DNA of 5,899 bases from Chloroflexota bacterium (lineage in GTDB: Bacteria; Chloroflexota; Anaerolineae; Thermoflexales; Thermoflexaceae): assembly GCA_030550075.1 (NCBI GenBank), contig JAUQQB010000191.1:1-5899 (forward strand), read 5' to 3'. Position 1 is the first letter of the stretch; each line of letters begins with the position of its first letter. The notes beneath the pieces were generated by a model, which saw nothing but the letters and a program-made list of their open reading frames with translations, did not search any database and was not told the DNA's origin. Position numbers and translations under genes: made by a program. Positions 1 through 5,810 of this stretch are shown here, in pieces.

Positions 1-1613
1 TGTGGATCCTTCCCGGTCAGCCGACGGAACGTGTCCGCATCGGGAGCGTAGAGGGCCAGATAGCGAGGCCGGAAGATCTCCTTCGGGAGGCGGGTTTCCA
101 GATCCGATCGGGCGGCTTCCAGCTCCCCCAAGACCTCCCGCGCGGTGGCGTCGGACAGTCGATCCGGCCCGATCAAGGTGAAATGCTCCGAAGTCCAGGC
201 CCTGCCTGGGAGAACCACCCATGGCGGGACATCCGCCCATTCATAGCGGACGATCCGCCACGCGTCACCGCGTTTTTCGAAATCCGCCTCTGCTCGATAG
301 CGGCGGACATCCTCCGGGGAAAATCCCTCCAGCTGGACTTCCATGATGATGGAGACGTCTTTCGCCCGATCTGCCTCATAATTCCCGCCTTCCACCCTCC
401 ACCTCACATCCGCGATGGGCCATCCGCCGCCCAAGACGATGCGTTCCATGAGCTTCCAGTCTTTCACTGCATCTTCCGCAAAGGCCTCCCGGAAGGCCTC
501 CACATCCTTATGGCGCATGGCCTCCGTCAAGCGGGCCATGAGGGCCTTGATGGCCTGAGCGGCGATCCGCTCCGCGGAAGGCGTGGGCGTCGGCGCGAGG
601 ACGAACGATTTCCCATCCCATTCCGCCGCCTCCACCGTTTCGCGCGCCGGATCGAAGCGCATCAGTGGCCAGCCCCCTATGCGGAAGACCAGTGGGCCAG
701 CGGCAGTGGGGCGTGGATACACGAGAGTGAGAACCCTTCGGGTTTCATCTTTCGAAAGAACCATTTCCTTCATATCCTGCGGGAACTCCCTGGGGAAGGC
801 CAGATGACCAGCGGCGTCCACCATCCCCATCTCGCCTGGCCCCGGAAGATGACCGATCACGATCAGCCCCTTCGGCTGGCGCAGCTCCAGCGTGACCGTG
901 AGCGCGTCTTCCCCGGCGCGGATCTCCCGGAACCCGATGCGCAGGGAGGGGATGTTCAGATGGGCGAACAGGGGAGACGAATCCAGGCGCCATACGCCCT
1001 GAGGGAAGGGCTCCTTCGGGACCTCCGACCAGATCTCCCCAGCGAACGGACGGTCTGTCGTCAGCTTTGCCCGTCCCAGGTTCGGGAAGCGGAACTCAAA
1101 GGGCGGTGGGGCCTGAGAAGGCAGCTGGAACTCGAACCAGCCCCGCTCCACTGATCCGATCACCCAGAGGCACTTTTTGACGGACACCGGGTATTCCGGG
1201 CAGATGTCTTCCCGGAAGTTCTCGCTCATATCCGTCGGCTCCAGCCATTGGTCTCCAGCCCGAAGCCGGGCGGATTCCCCTGGCTCGAGCGGGGCGTAAA
1301 ACTCCTGGGTTCGTTCCCCGTGGTTGGCGAAGGCGACATAGATCCGAACCCGCCCCTCCCGGATCTCGAAGGCGGGGATCTCCATCACAATGCCATAGTA
1401 GGGCTCGCTCTGAAAGCCGACAGCGAACCGACCCGATGCGGCCCCTGCTGATGTCGGCGAGGCAACCGGAGGTCGTGGGGTAGTTGCGGTGGAACGGGGA
1501 GCAGCTGTTAAGGCGGGTGATGGCGATGGGGTGGCGGAACGACAGGCGGCGGCGAAAAGGATGAGAAGACTCAGAGCCCACTGGGCGATGTGGAAAGCCG
1601 TGGACCTCCGCAT
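1..1613 (-). CDS. Large lipoprotein, NTF2-like plus possible peptidase MA-like domain (partial, C-terminus off window)
   Basis: An uninterrupted frame runs from ATG at 1613 to the left edge (537 codons, no stop), so the C-terminus is missing. Residues 1-24 form a lipoprotein signal: Arg2-Arg3, a hydrophobic core (WALSLLILF) and a lipobox-like AAAC with Cys24. Residues 25-61 are a Thr/Ser/Pro/Ala-rich linker, as expected for a surface-tethered protein. Residues about 62-345 look like an extracellular beta-rich region with no family I recognise. Residues about 346-460 (from SAERIAAQAIKALM to WRIVRYEWADV) have the alternating helix/strand pattern of an NTF2/SnoaL-like domain. From about residue 470, EHFTLIGPDRL, a helix rich in E/A/R/L, then RYLALYAPDADTFRRLTGK resembles the start of peptidase MA-like (gluzincin) domains. 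The HExxH that would prove it lies outside the window. The start is supported by AAGGAGG 6 nt upstream. The gene is divergent from the S9 peptidase. Confidence is high that it is a coding lipoprotein and moderate for the domain calls. Confidence 0.85.
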   Translation of the reverse strand, partial: MRRSTAFHIAQWALSLLILFAAACRSATPSPSPALTAAPRSTATTPRPPVASPTSAGAASGRFAVGFQSEPYYGIVMEIPAFEIREGRVRIYVAFANHGERTQEFYAPLEPGESARLRAGDQWLEPTDMSENFREDICPEYPVSVKKCLWVIGSVERGWFEFQLPSQAPPPFEFRFPNLGRAKLTTDRPFAGEIWSEVPKEPFPQGVWRLDSSPLFAHLNIPSLRIGFREIRAGEDALTVTLELRQPKGLIVIGHLPGPGEMGMVDAAGHLAFPREFPQDMKEMVLSKDETRRVLTLVYPRPTAAGPLVFRIGGWPLMRFDPARETVEAAEWDGKSFVLAPTPTPSAERIAAQAIKALMARLTEAMRHKDVEAFREAFAEDAVKDWKLMERIVLGGGWPIADVRWRVEGGNYEADRAKDVSIIMEVQLEGFSPEDVRRYRAEADFEKRGDAWRIVRYEWADVPPWVVLPGRAWTSEHFTLIGPDRLSDATAREVLGELEAARSDLETRLPKEIFRPRYLALYAPDADTFRRLTGKDP

Positions 1614-1619
1614 CTCTTC

Positions 1620-1626
1620 CCTCCTT
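1620..1626 (-). promoter_or_regulatory. Ribosome-binding site of the large lipoprotein
   Basis: The minus strand reads AAGGAGG, followed by six bases and then the ATG at 1613. This is a near-ideal Shine-Dalgarno sequence and fixes the start. It also rules out the in-frame-free longer minus-strand frames seen further upstream as part of this gene. Confidence 0.8.
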
Positions 1627-1740
1627 CAGAAAGGCTGATATCCGATTCGCTGGAGATCGCTTCCCTGATCGCTCGTGCCGAATCGTTCGATCCGGCGGCG
1701 ACCGATCCGAGCAGGCAGGCATCTGGTCTATCCGCCCGAG

Positions 1741-1797
1741 CCCGGGAATTGCTCACAATGATGTGGTGAGCGCCAAACCCGGGATGTTAGCGAACAT
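1741..1797. promoter_or_regulatory. Cluster of inverted repeats, possible operator
   Basis: Two dyads sit side by side. The first is GCTCAC (1751-1756) facing GTGAGC (1766-1771) across 9 bases, with CCCGGG outside on both sides (1741-1746 and 1778-1783). The second is ATGTT (1784-1788) facing AACAT (1793-1797) across 4 bases. On the minus strand an AATAAT hexamer (1797-1802) overlaps the second dyad and could be a -10 element for the lipoprotein, although no convincing -35 is present. Operator function is inferred only from symmetry and position. Confidence 0.3.
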
Positions 1798-2102
1798 TAT
1801 TGACAGGCGTGATCCGGCATCCACTTTACCAGCCTGAATCAACAGGCCGGACGGCGAATTCTTCCCCTTTGGGAAAAATCGGGCAGGACCTCGAAGGCGA
1901 TCTATCCCCAGCTCCCGGAGCCATGAGGCCTGATGGGATATCAAACCTTACAAGACGACAGCTGACAGGAGAGATTAAAGCGGCAGAGCTACAAGGTCGT
2001 TTTTATTTTAAGTTTTGCAGTGGAGCTCCTTGTGCTAATTAGGATTTTGGTCCTCCTACCTGGGAACAGATGAGGAGTGACCAGGAAGGTCCTCAAAGTT
2101 AG

Positions 2103-2122
2103 AGAGCGACCGGCTTCGCTCT
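2103..2122. repeat. Small perfect hairpin
   Basis: AGAGCGA (2103-2109) pairs exactly with TCGCTCT (2116-2122) around a 6-base loop. No T-tract follows on either strand, so an intrinsic terminator is unlikely. It sits just upstream of the candidate S9 promoter and could be a protein-binding site or chance. Confidence 0.35.
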
Positions 2123-2135
2123 GCCGCTGTGAGGG

Positions 2136-2165
2136 ATAACACGCGAAACAAACCGGGGATAGAAT
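2136..2165 (+). promoter_or_regulatory. Candidate promoter of the S9 peptidase gene
   Basis: ATAACA at 2136-2141 (4 of 6 matches to the -35 consensus) is followed, after 18 bases, by TAGAAT at 2160-2165 (5 of 6 matches to the -10 consensus). Transcription would begin near 2172, giving a leader of about 23 nt that contains the ribosome-binding site. The fit with the GTG at 2195 is good. A start at the upstream in-frame GTG (2129) would lie before this promoter. Confidence 0.4.
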
Positions 2166-2184
2166 GTAGCAAATGTCGTGAACC

Positions 2185-2189
2185 GGAGG
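2185..2189 (+). promoter_or_regulatory. Ribosome-binding site deciding the S9 peptidase start
   Basis: GGAGG lies five bases before GTG at 2195. The other in-frame candidates are weaker: GTG at 2129 has no Shine-Dalgarno sequence, and ATG at 2207 is 17 bases away from this one. Confidence 0.75.
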
Positions 2190-2194
2190 CGCCC

Positions 2195-4063
2195 GTGCGC
2201 TCTTCAATGCCCATTCCTTATGGCCTCTGGCCCAGCCCCCTCACGCCGGACCGGATGGCGACCTCGATCCGCCTGACGGATGTGCAGTGGGATCGCACGG
2301 GCCGGACGCTGATCTGGCGCGAGGAACGGTCTGGTCGTGGGGTCCTGATGGCCCACCCCCCGGATACGGCTCCCCGCGACCTCACCGAATCCGAGTCGGT
2401 CCGCGCCCGCCTCGCTTATGGCGGCGGCGAGTTCACAGTCGGCCGCGAGGCCGTGATCTTCGTCGGTGAGGACGGCCGCCTCTACCGCCTTCCACTCTCC
2501 TATGGGCTCCCCCGTCCGATCACACCCCCTTTCGGGAATACCGCTTCCCCTACTCTCTCCCCGGATGAACGCTGGATCCTCTATGTTCACTCCGACGGCC
2601 AGACGGACACACTGGCGATCATCGATGGAGAGGGACAGCTCTGGCCACAAAAGATCGCGGAGGGCGCCGATTTCTATATGCAGCCAATCTGGCACCCGGA
2701 TGGCACCCATATTGCCTGGATCGAGTGGGATCACCCGAATATGCCCTGGGATGGAACCCGGCTCCGCCTCGCCCGCCTCGAGGGCGCACCGCCCCGACCC
2801 GTTTCTATCGAGACGATCGCCGGTGATGACCATACGCCGGTCTTCCAGCCCGGCTTCTCCCCCGACGGCCGCTTCCTGAGCTACGTCATCACGGAAGGGG
2901 AATGGGATGCCCTGGTTATCCTCGACCTGGAGACGGGCGTCCGTCGGATTCTGGTGGAAGGAACCACGATCGCCCCGCCCGCCTGGATCCATGGCCTCCG
3001 GGTTTATGGCTGGAGCCCCCGCGGGGATCGGATCTTCTATCGGCGCAATGAAAACGCCTTCGCCGCGCTGGAGGCGGTGGACCGCGAAGGGAACATCCGC
3101 CGCCTGGACATCGCCCCCTACACCTGGTTCGAGCAGCTCGCAGTCGCCCCCGACCGGGAAGCCCTGGCGATGATCGCATCGGCCCCTGCCCTGCCTCCCC
3201 GCATCGTGACCTGGGAGGGAGGCTCGTTCACAGTCCACCGTTACAGCAGCGCCGAGCGGGTCCCGCCCGCGCACCTTTCGTTCCCTCAACCGATCCGGTG
3301 GAAGGCACCCGACGGCACAACCGTGCACGGGCTTTATTACCCGCCGACCCACCCGGAGTGCACTGGAAGCGGCCTTCCCCCCGCGATCGTCAGCATCCAC
3401 GGGGGGCCGACCTCCCAGCGGGTGGCCACCTATAACGCCGACGCCCAGTTCTTCGCCACGCGGGGCTTCGCTTACCTGGAGGTCAATTACCGGGGAAGCA
3501 CCGGCTACGGCCGGTCCTATCGAGATGCCCTGAAAGAGAAGTGGGGGCTGCTGGATGTGGAGGATGCGGTGGGCGGCGCGCAAGCGCTGGTGGAAAAAGG
3601 ATTGGCCGATCCGCGGCGGCTCGTGATCATGGGCGGCAGCGCCGGCGGCTACACCGTCCTCAACGCCTTAATCCGCCATCCCGGCTTCTTCCGCGCCGGC
3701 ATCTGCCTCTTCGGCGTCACCAACCTGTTCACCCTCGCCGCTGAGACCCACAAGTTCGAGGCCCATTACCTGGACACGCTCGTGGGGCCCCTGCCGGAGG
3801 CCGCAGAGCGCTACCGGGAGTGGTCGCCGATCTTCCACGCCGACCGGATCCAGGATCCAGTGGCGATTTTCCAGGGGGCGGAGGACCGGGTGGTGCCGCC
3901 CAACCAGGCCGAGGCCATTGTTGAGGTCCTGCGCCGCCGTGGAGTTCCGCATCTTTATCGGGTCTATCCGGGGGAAGGACACGGCTGGCGCCGTGCGGAG
4001 ACCATCGCGGCGTTCTACGAGGAGGTGCTGGCGTTCCTGCGCCAGCATGTATTGTTTGCGTGA
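2195..4063 (+). CDS. S9-family serine peptidase (prolyl oligopeptidase / acylaminoacyl-peptidase type)
   Basis: The protein is 622 aa from GTG 2195. It should hydrolyse short peptides from the N-terminal side, probably in the cytosol because no signal peptide or membrane segment is present. Residues about 30-370 are a beta-propeller, with blade motifs such as SPDERWILYV (around 122), FSPDGRFLSYV (from 221) and GWSPRGDRIFY (from 272). Residues about 380-622 are the alpha/beta hydrolase. Visible elements are the oxyanion-region HGGP (402-405), W450 in WGLLDVEDAV (typical of S9 enzymes), the nucleophile elbow GGSAGGY with Ser482, Asp564 in GAEDRVVPP, and His596 in GEGHGW. The triad and order are complete, and the length is normal for bacterial S9 enzymes. 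Whether it prefers acyl-peptides, dipeptides or proline sites cannot be read from sequence. It has its own candidate promoter, is divergent from the lipoprotein gene and converges on the cupredoxin gene. The codon annotated as start could be placed at 2129 by automatic callers (644 aa), which I consider less likely. Confidence 0.93.
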   Translation: MRSSMPIPYGLWPSPLTPDRMATSIRLTDVQWDRTGRTLIWREERSGRGVLMAHPPDTAPRDLTESESVRARLAYGGGEFTVGREAVIFVGEDGRLYRLPLSYGLPRPITPPFGNTASPTLSPDERWILYVHSDGQTDTLAIIDGEGQLWPQKIAEGADFYMQPIWHPDGTHIAWIEWDHPNMPWDGTRLRLARLEGAPPRPVSIETIAGDDHTPVFQPGFSPDGRFLSYVITEGEWDALVILDLETGVRRILVEGTTIAPPAWIHGLRVYGWSPRGDRIFYRRNENAFAALEAVDREGNIRRLDIAPYTWFEQLAVAPDREALAMIASAPALPPRIVTWEGGSFTVHRYSSAERVPPAHLSFPQPIRWKAPDGTTVHGLYYPPTHPECTGSGLPPAIVSIHGGPTSQRVATYNADAQFFATRGFAYLEVNYRGSTGYGRSYRDALKEKWGLLDVEDAVGGAQALVEKGLADPRRLVIMGGSAGGYTVLNALIRHPGFFRAGICLFGVTNLFTLAAETHKFEAHYLDTLVGPLPEAAERYREWSPIFHADRIQDPVAIFQGAEDRVVPPNQAEAIVEVLRRRGVPHLYRVYPGEGHGWRRAETIAAFYEEVLAFLRQHVLFA

Positions 4064-4079
4064 TTCTCGCATTCAGAGA

Positions 4080-4123
4080 GCGGGCCTCCCGGCACGCCGA
4101 TCGTGGCAAACCCGGAGGCCCGC
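4080..4123. terminator. Hairpin between convergent genes, probable terminator
   Basis: GCGGGCCTCC (4080-4089) pairs perfectly with GGAGGCCCGC (4114-4123). The 24-base loop itself holds a small CACG/CGTG stem (4093-4096 and 4102-4105). It begins 17 bases after the S9 stop codon. No clear T-tract follows on either strand, so it is not a classical intrinsic terminator, but the position between converging genes suits a transcript-end structure for one or both. Confidence 0.5.
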
Positions 4124-4194
4124 CTTCCCCAGGACATCTGCAGACCCGCGGTGGATTTTTCGAGGAGCCCGTCTCTCTCAACACGCCGATGGCT

Positions 4195-4222
4195 GGCCTT
4201 CCGGCCCGCCCCCTGAAAGGCC
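4195..4222. repeat. Weak inverted repeat downstream of the cupredoxin gene
   Basis: GGCCTT (4195-4200) pairs with AAGGCC (4217-4222) around 16 bases, and an alternative GGCC/GGCC stem exists inside (4195-4198 and 4203-4206). It starts 11 bases beyond the cupredoxin stop in the direction of transcription. No T-tract is present, so termination is only a possibility. Confidence 0.25.
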
Positions 4223-4232
4223 CTCGTTCTCG

Positions 4233-4619
4233 TCATGGTTGCACGGTCAACGTGCCCACCATCCCGCCTTCTTTATGCCCGGGCACCGTGCAGACATATT
4301 GATAGGTCCCCGCCTTCTCCGGGGCCTTCAGGGAGATGTTGACCTTCTGACCGGGCTGGATGGCATCTTTCTCAAAGAGCACCGTCTGCCCATCCGCGTC
4401 GTAAAGGACGAAATTGTGCTCCAGCGATCCCCGATTATCCAGCGTGATCTGCAACGTCTGACCGGGCTTTGCCGTCAGGGTGTTCGGCTTGAAATAGAGA
4501 TCGCCCATCTCCAGCACCAGGCCACCAGGCCCAGCGGCCCCTCCCCCACCACCGCCGCAGGCCGACAGAACGACCGCAAGCACCAGCCAGATACCCATCC
4601 CTACTCGAGTCCAGCGCAT
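4233..4619 (-). CDS. Cupredoxin lipoprotein (auracyanin/plastocyanin-like blue copper protein)
   Basis: This 128-aa protein should be a lipid-anchored extracytoplasmic electron carrier. Residues 1-21 are a lipoprotein signal (MRWTRVGMGI, hydrophobic core, lipobox LSAC with Cys21). A Gly-rich spacer (22-33) leads into one cupredoxin domain (about 34-128). All four type-1 copper ligands are visible: His68 in LEHNF, Cys110 in YVCTVPGH, His115, and Met120 in GGMVG. The Cys-x4-His-x4-Met spacing is that of auracyanin; as I recall, plastocyanin has x2 and azurin x4/x3. The start is chosen at 4619 because AAGGAGG lies 6 nt upstream and the lipobox is at a normal distance; an ATG at 4661 would add 14 residues before the signal and is unlikely. 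Its electron donor and acceptor are not encoded nearby. Other small cupredoxin roles, such as copper binding for oxidase assembly, cannot be excluded. Confidence 0.92.
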   Translation of the reverse strand: MRWTRVGMGIWLVLAVVLSACGGGGGGAAGPGGLVLEMGDLYFKPNTLTAKPGQTLQITLDNRGSLEHNFVLYDADGQTVLFEKDAIQPGQKVNISLKAPEKAGTYQYVCTVPGHKEGGMVGTLTVQP

Positions 4620-4625
4620 CGAGGT

Positions 4626-4632
4626 CCTCCTT
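4626..4632 (-). promoter_or_regulatory. Ribosome-binding site of the cupredoxin gene
   Basis: The minus strand reads AAGGAGG, then six bases, then ATG at 4619. The layout is the same as for the large lipoprotein gene and decides between the two possible start codons. Confidence 0.8.
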
Positions 4633-4664
4633 TGAAACTGAAGATATCGGTCCGCCCCCATTTG

Positions 4665-4687
4665 GGATCCTTCGATCCACCATTATG
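4665..4687 (-). promoter_or_regulatory. Possible -10 element and small dyad before the cupredoxin gene
   Basis: On the minus strand CATAAT (4682-4687) matches 5 of 6 positions of a -10 box; no good -35 is found at the right distance. Just downstream, GGATC (4665-4669) faces GATCC (4674-4678) across four bases, near the expected transcription start. Both are weak signals. Confidence 0.22.
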
Positions 4688-5051
4688 CTAACCCACATCT
4701 GTGAAAATCTCCACTAACAAGGCAGGAAAACTGGAGCAGGAAGGCGGGTTTTGAGTCTGTTCGTAGCAGGACACCAGGCGAGGCGGAGCGTCTATCTAAG
4801 TGTTCCTCCACAGAAGACGAGCACCGACATGCCCTACCACGAACGGGAAAGACCATGCCGGGTCAAGCCAATTGCCGGATGCTCTCTAAGAGCGCGTCCG
4901 GGAATTCCCCTTCGTCCAACCTCTTCAAGCAGCGGTGGGACCCACCCCGAATCCCACACAAACCCCGATCCGTCATTCGTGTATTCGTGCCCCATTCGTG
5001 GACGGCACTGTTCTCTCAGGACCGTGAGGAGAGAAAGAGGACAGTGGACGT

Positions 5052-5080
5052 CGGGCAGGCGGTCTTCGATGGCCTGCCCG
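5052..5080. repeat. GC-rich 9-bp hairpin
   Basis: CGGGCAGGC (5052-5060) pairs exactly with GCCTGCCCG (5072-5080) around an 11-base loop. No T-tract follows on either strand. It lies beyond the hairpin at 5099-5127 in the minus direction and may be a second transcript-end structure for the broken gene. Confidence 0.35.
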
Positions 5081-5098
5081 GTGTCGCCCGAAGAAACC

Positions 5099-5127
5099 CT
5101 CCCCGCCGCTCTCCGAATCGCGGGGAG
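5099..5127 (-). terminator. Probable terminator of the frameshifted gene
   Basis: CTCCCCGC (5099-5106) pairs with GCGGGGAG (5120-5127) around 13 bases. Read on the minus strand the stem is followed by GGTTTCTTC, a modest T-rich tail, and it begins 38 bases after the stop at 5166. An alternative pairing, CTCTCC (5109-5114) with GGAGAG (5134-5139), overlaps it. Confidence 0.42.
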
Positions 5128-5165
5128 AAATCGGGAGAGGGGCCGTCAGATGCCCTCCGATGCAT

Positions 5166-5483
5166 TTATCGACAGAAGACCACCTGGGTTCCGGTTTGAT
5201 CCATGTGGACCTCATAGAACTGCCCTCGAGCCCTCAGAAACACCCGATACCCGGACGTGACACTCTGTTCGTAGACCCGGCCGGGCTCCGGACATCCCAT
5301 ACTGGCGTCCGGCCAGTTCTGCGGCTCGGGGTCATAGGAAACCACCTCCACTTCCTCCCGCGGGATCCCCAGCCGTTCCGCCAGCGCATCCACCATGGCA
5401 CCGACCGGACCTGCCAGGCGCTCTACCCCCTTTGCGATCCACCATCTGATGGTTTCAAGGGTCCTCTCAGCCCCCCTGGGCAA
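5166..5483 (-). CDS. 3' part of a frameshifted gene; protein with conserved 'PDASMGCPEPG...Y' C-terminal motif
   Basis: This frame begins at a TTG (5483) and gives 105 residues if used alone. GGAGG lies only three bases before that TTG, so independent or coupled starting is possible but poor. Residues 1-48 look helical (ETIRWWIAKGVERLAGP, then AMVDALAERLGIPREEVEVV). Residues 57-104 carry WPDASMGCPEPG, TSGYRVFLRARGQFYEVH and QVVFC. I recognise this W-P-D-A-S-x-G-C-P-x-P-G...GYR...Y-x-x-H pattern from small or C-terminal domains in Chloroflexota and some other bacteria, but it has no function I can name. No signal peptide is present. The sequence directly upstream continues the protein in another frame (see the 5467-5649 entry), so this is more likely the C-terminal half of a longer product of about 160 aa than a separate gene. 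Confidence 0.6.
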   Translation of the reverse strand: MPRGAERTLETIRWWIAKGVERLAGPVGAMVDALAERLGIPREEVEVVSYDPEPQNWPDASMGCPEPGRVYEQSVTSGYRVFLRARGQFYEVHMDQTGTQVVFCR

Positions 5484-5649
5484 GTTCCTCCGCGCTCGGT
5501 TCGTGGAGCGTGAGGGCGCGCACCTTCCCTCCCGCCCAAAAGCTCATTTCATCAGCGAACCTATCCGGAACCGGGACCCCATAAACCCCACCATCTTTGG
5601 AGAGCGAACGAAGGCTCCCTGCCACATCTATGGCCTCATCCGGATCCAT
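5467..5649 (-). pseudogene. 5' part of the same gene, cut off by a frameshift in a G6 run
   Basis: From ATG 5649 this frame encodes 60 residues (MDPDEAIDVAGSL... to ...HEPSAEELAQGG) and stops at TGA 5467-5469. The stop comes straight after six G on the minus strand (5471-5476). Removing one G joins EPSAEELAQ to GAERTLETIRWW in the downstream frame, with no junk residues between, so the two halves look like one protein. Upstream the frame stays open to a TAG at 5749-5751 and reads plausibly (SDLVRWNPI, then QYTRFS), but holds no ATG, GTG, TTG or CTG before 5649 and no ribosome-binding site precedes that ATG. The gene may therefore also have lost its true 5' end. A sequencing error in the homopolymer is the main alternative to a real mutation. 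Confidence 0.55.
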
Positions 5650-5810
5650 CGAGAAACGCGTATACTGATCGCCCGCAGATATGGGATTCCATCTGACGAG
5701 GTCAGAAAGGTCTGCCGAATCGGTGATGGAGCCCTTTCCCCGCCCCGTCTATCCGACGATTGAACAACCAGTAGGAGTTACGCAGTTCGGGGCTCGCGAG
5801 AAGAGGTAAA

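Larger units (their letters stand above)
1614..2194. other. Long divergent intergenic region
   Basis: This 581-bp stretch separates two genes that start in opposite directions. No frame in it has a good ribosome-binding site or recognisable protein. The lipoprotein-proximal half has dyads at 1741-1797. The middle (about 1997-2016) is a T-rich island in otherwise GC-rich DNA. A small perfect hairpin lies at 2103-2122, and a candidate promoter for the S9 peptidase at 2136-2165. Its length suggests regulated or separately controlled promoters, or a decayed gene, but I see no coding remnant. Confidence 0.6.
4688..5165. other. Stretch with no supportable gene
   Basis: Open frames exist here on both strands, but they lack ribosome-binding sites, are rich in Arg, Ser and Pro, and resemble no protein I know. 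The right part contains two GC-rich hairpins (5052-5080 and 5099-5127). The middle has three copies of ATTCGTG beginning at 4975, 4983 and 4994. I see no tRNA-like or riboswitch-like fold. It may be decayed sequence. Confidence 0.5.

Noticed and set aside
183..1154. Long plus-strand open frame of 323 codons
   Set aside because: It lies wholly opposite the lipoprotein gene, has no ribosome-binding site or recognisable domain, and has the Arg/Pro/His-rich composition of an antisense shadow.
1748..1760. Half-site resembling a lac operator (GCTCACAAT)
   Set aside because: The facing GTGAGC is in the wrong order and at the wrong distance for a LacI operator, and there is no LacI-family gene in view.
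2204..3583. Minus-strand open frame of 459 codons
   Set aside because: It is antisense to the S9 peptidase, whose motifs and triad are certain. Codon bias in GC-rich genes often leaves the opposite frame open.
4093..4190. Direct repeat CACGCCGAT (4093-4101 and 4182-4190)
   Set aside because: Nine bases in GC-rich intergenic DNA with unrelated flanks; no mobile-element ends or target duplication are visible.
4975..5000. Three ATTCGTG copies as a possible CRISPR or iteron array
   Set aside because: Units are only 7 bases, starts are 8 and 11 apart, and nothing else of an array or origin is present; chance is adequate.
4751..5260. Plus-strand open frame of 169 codons
   Set aside because: No ribosome-binding site, low-complexity Arg/Ser/Pro content, and it runs into the 3' end of the minus-strand gene, whose C-terminal motif is convincing.
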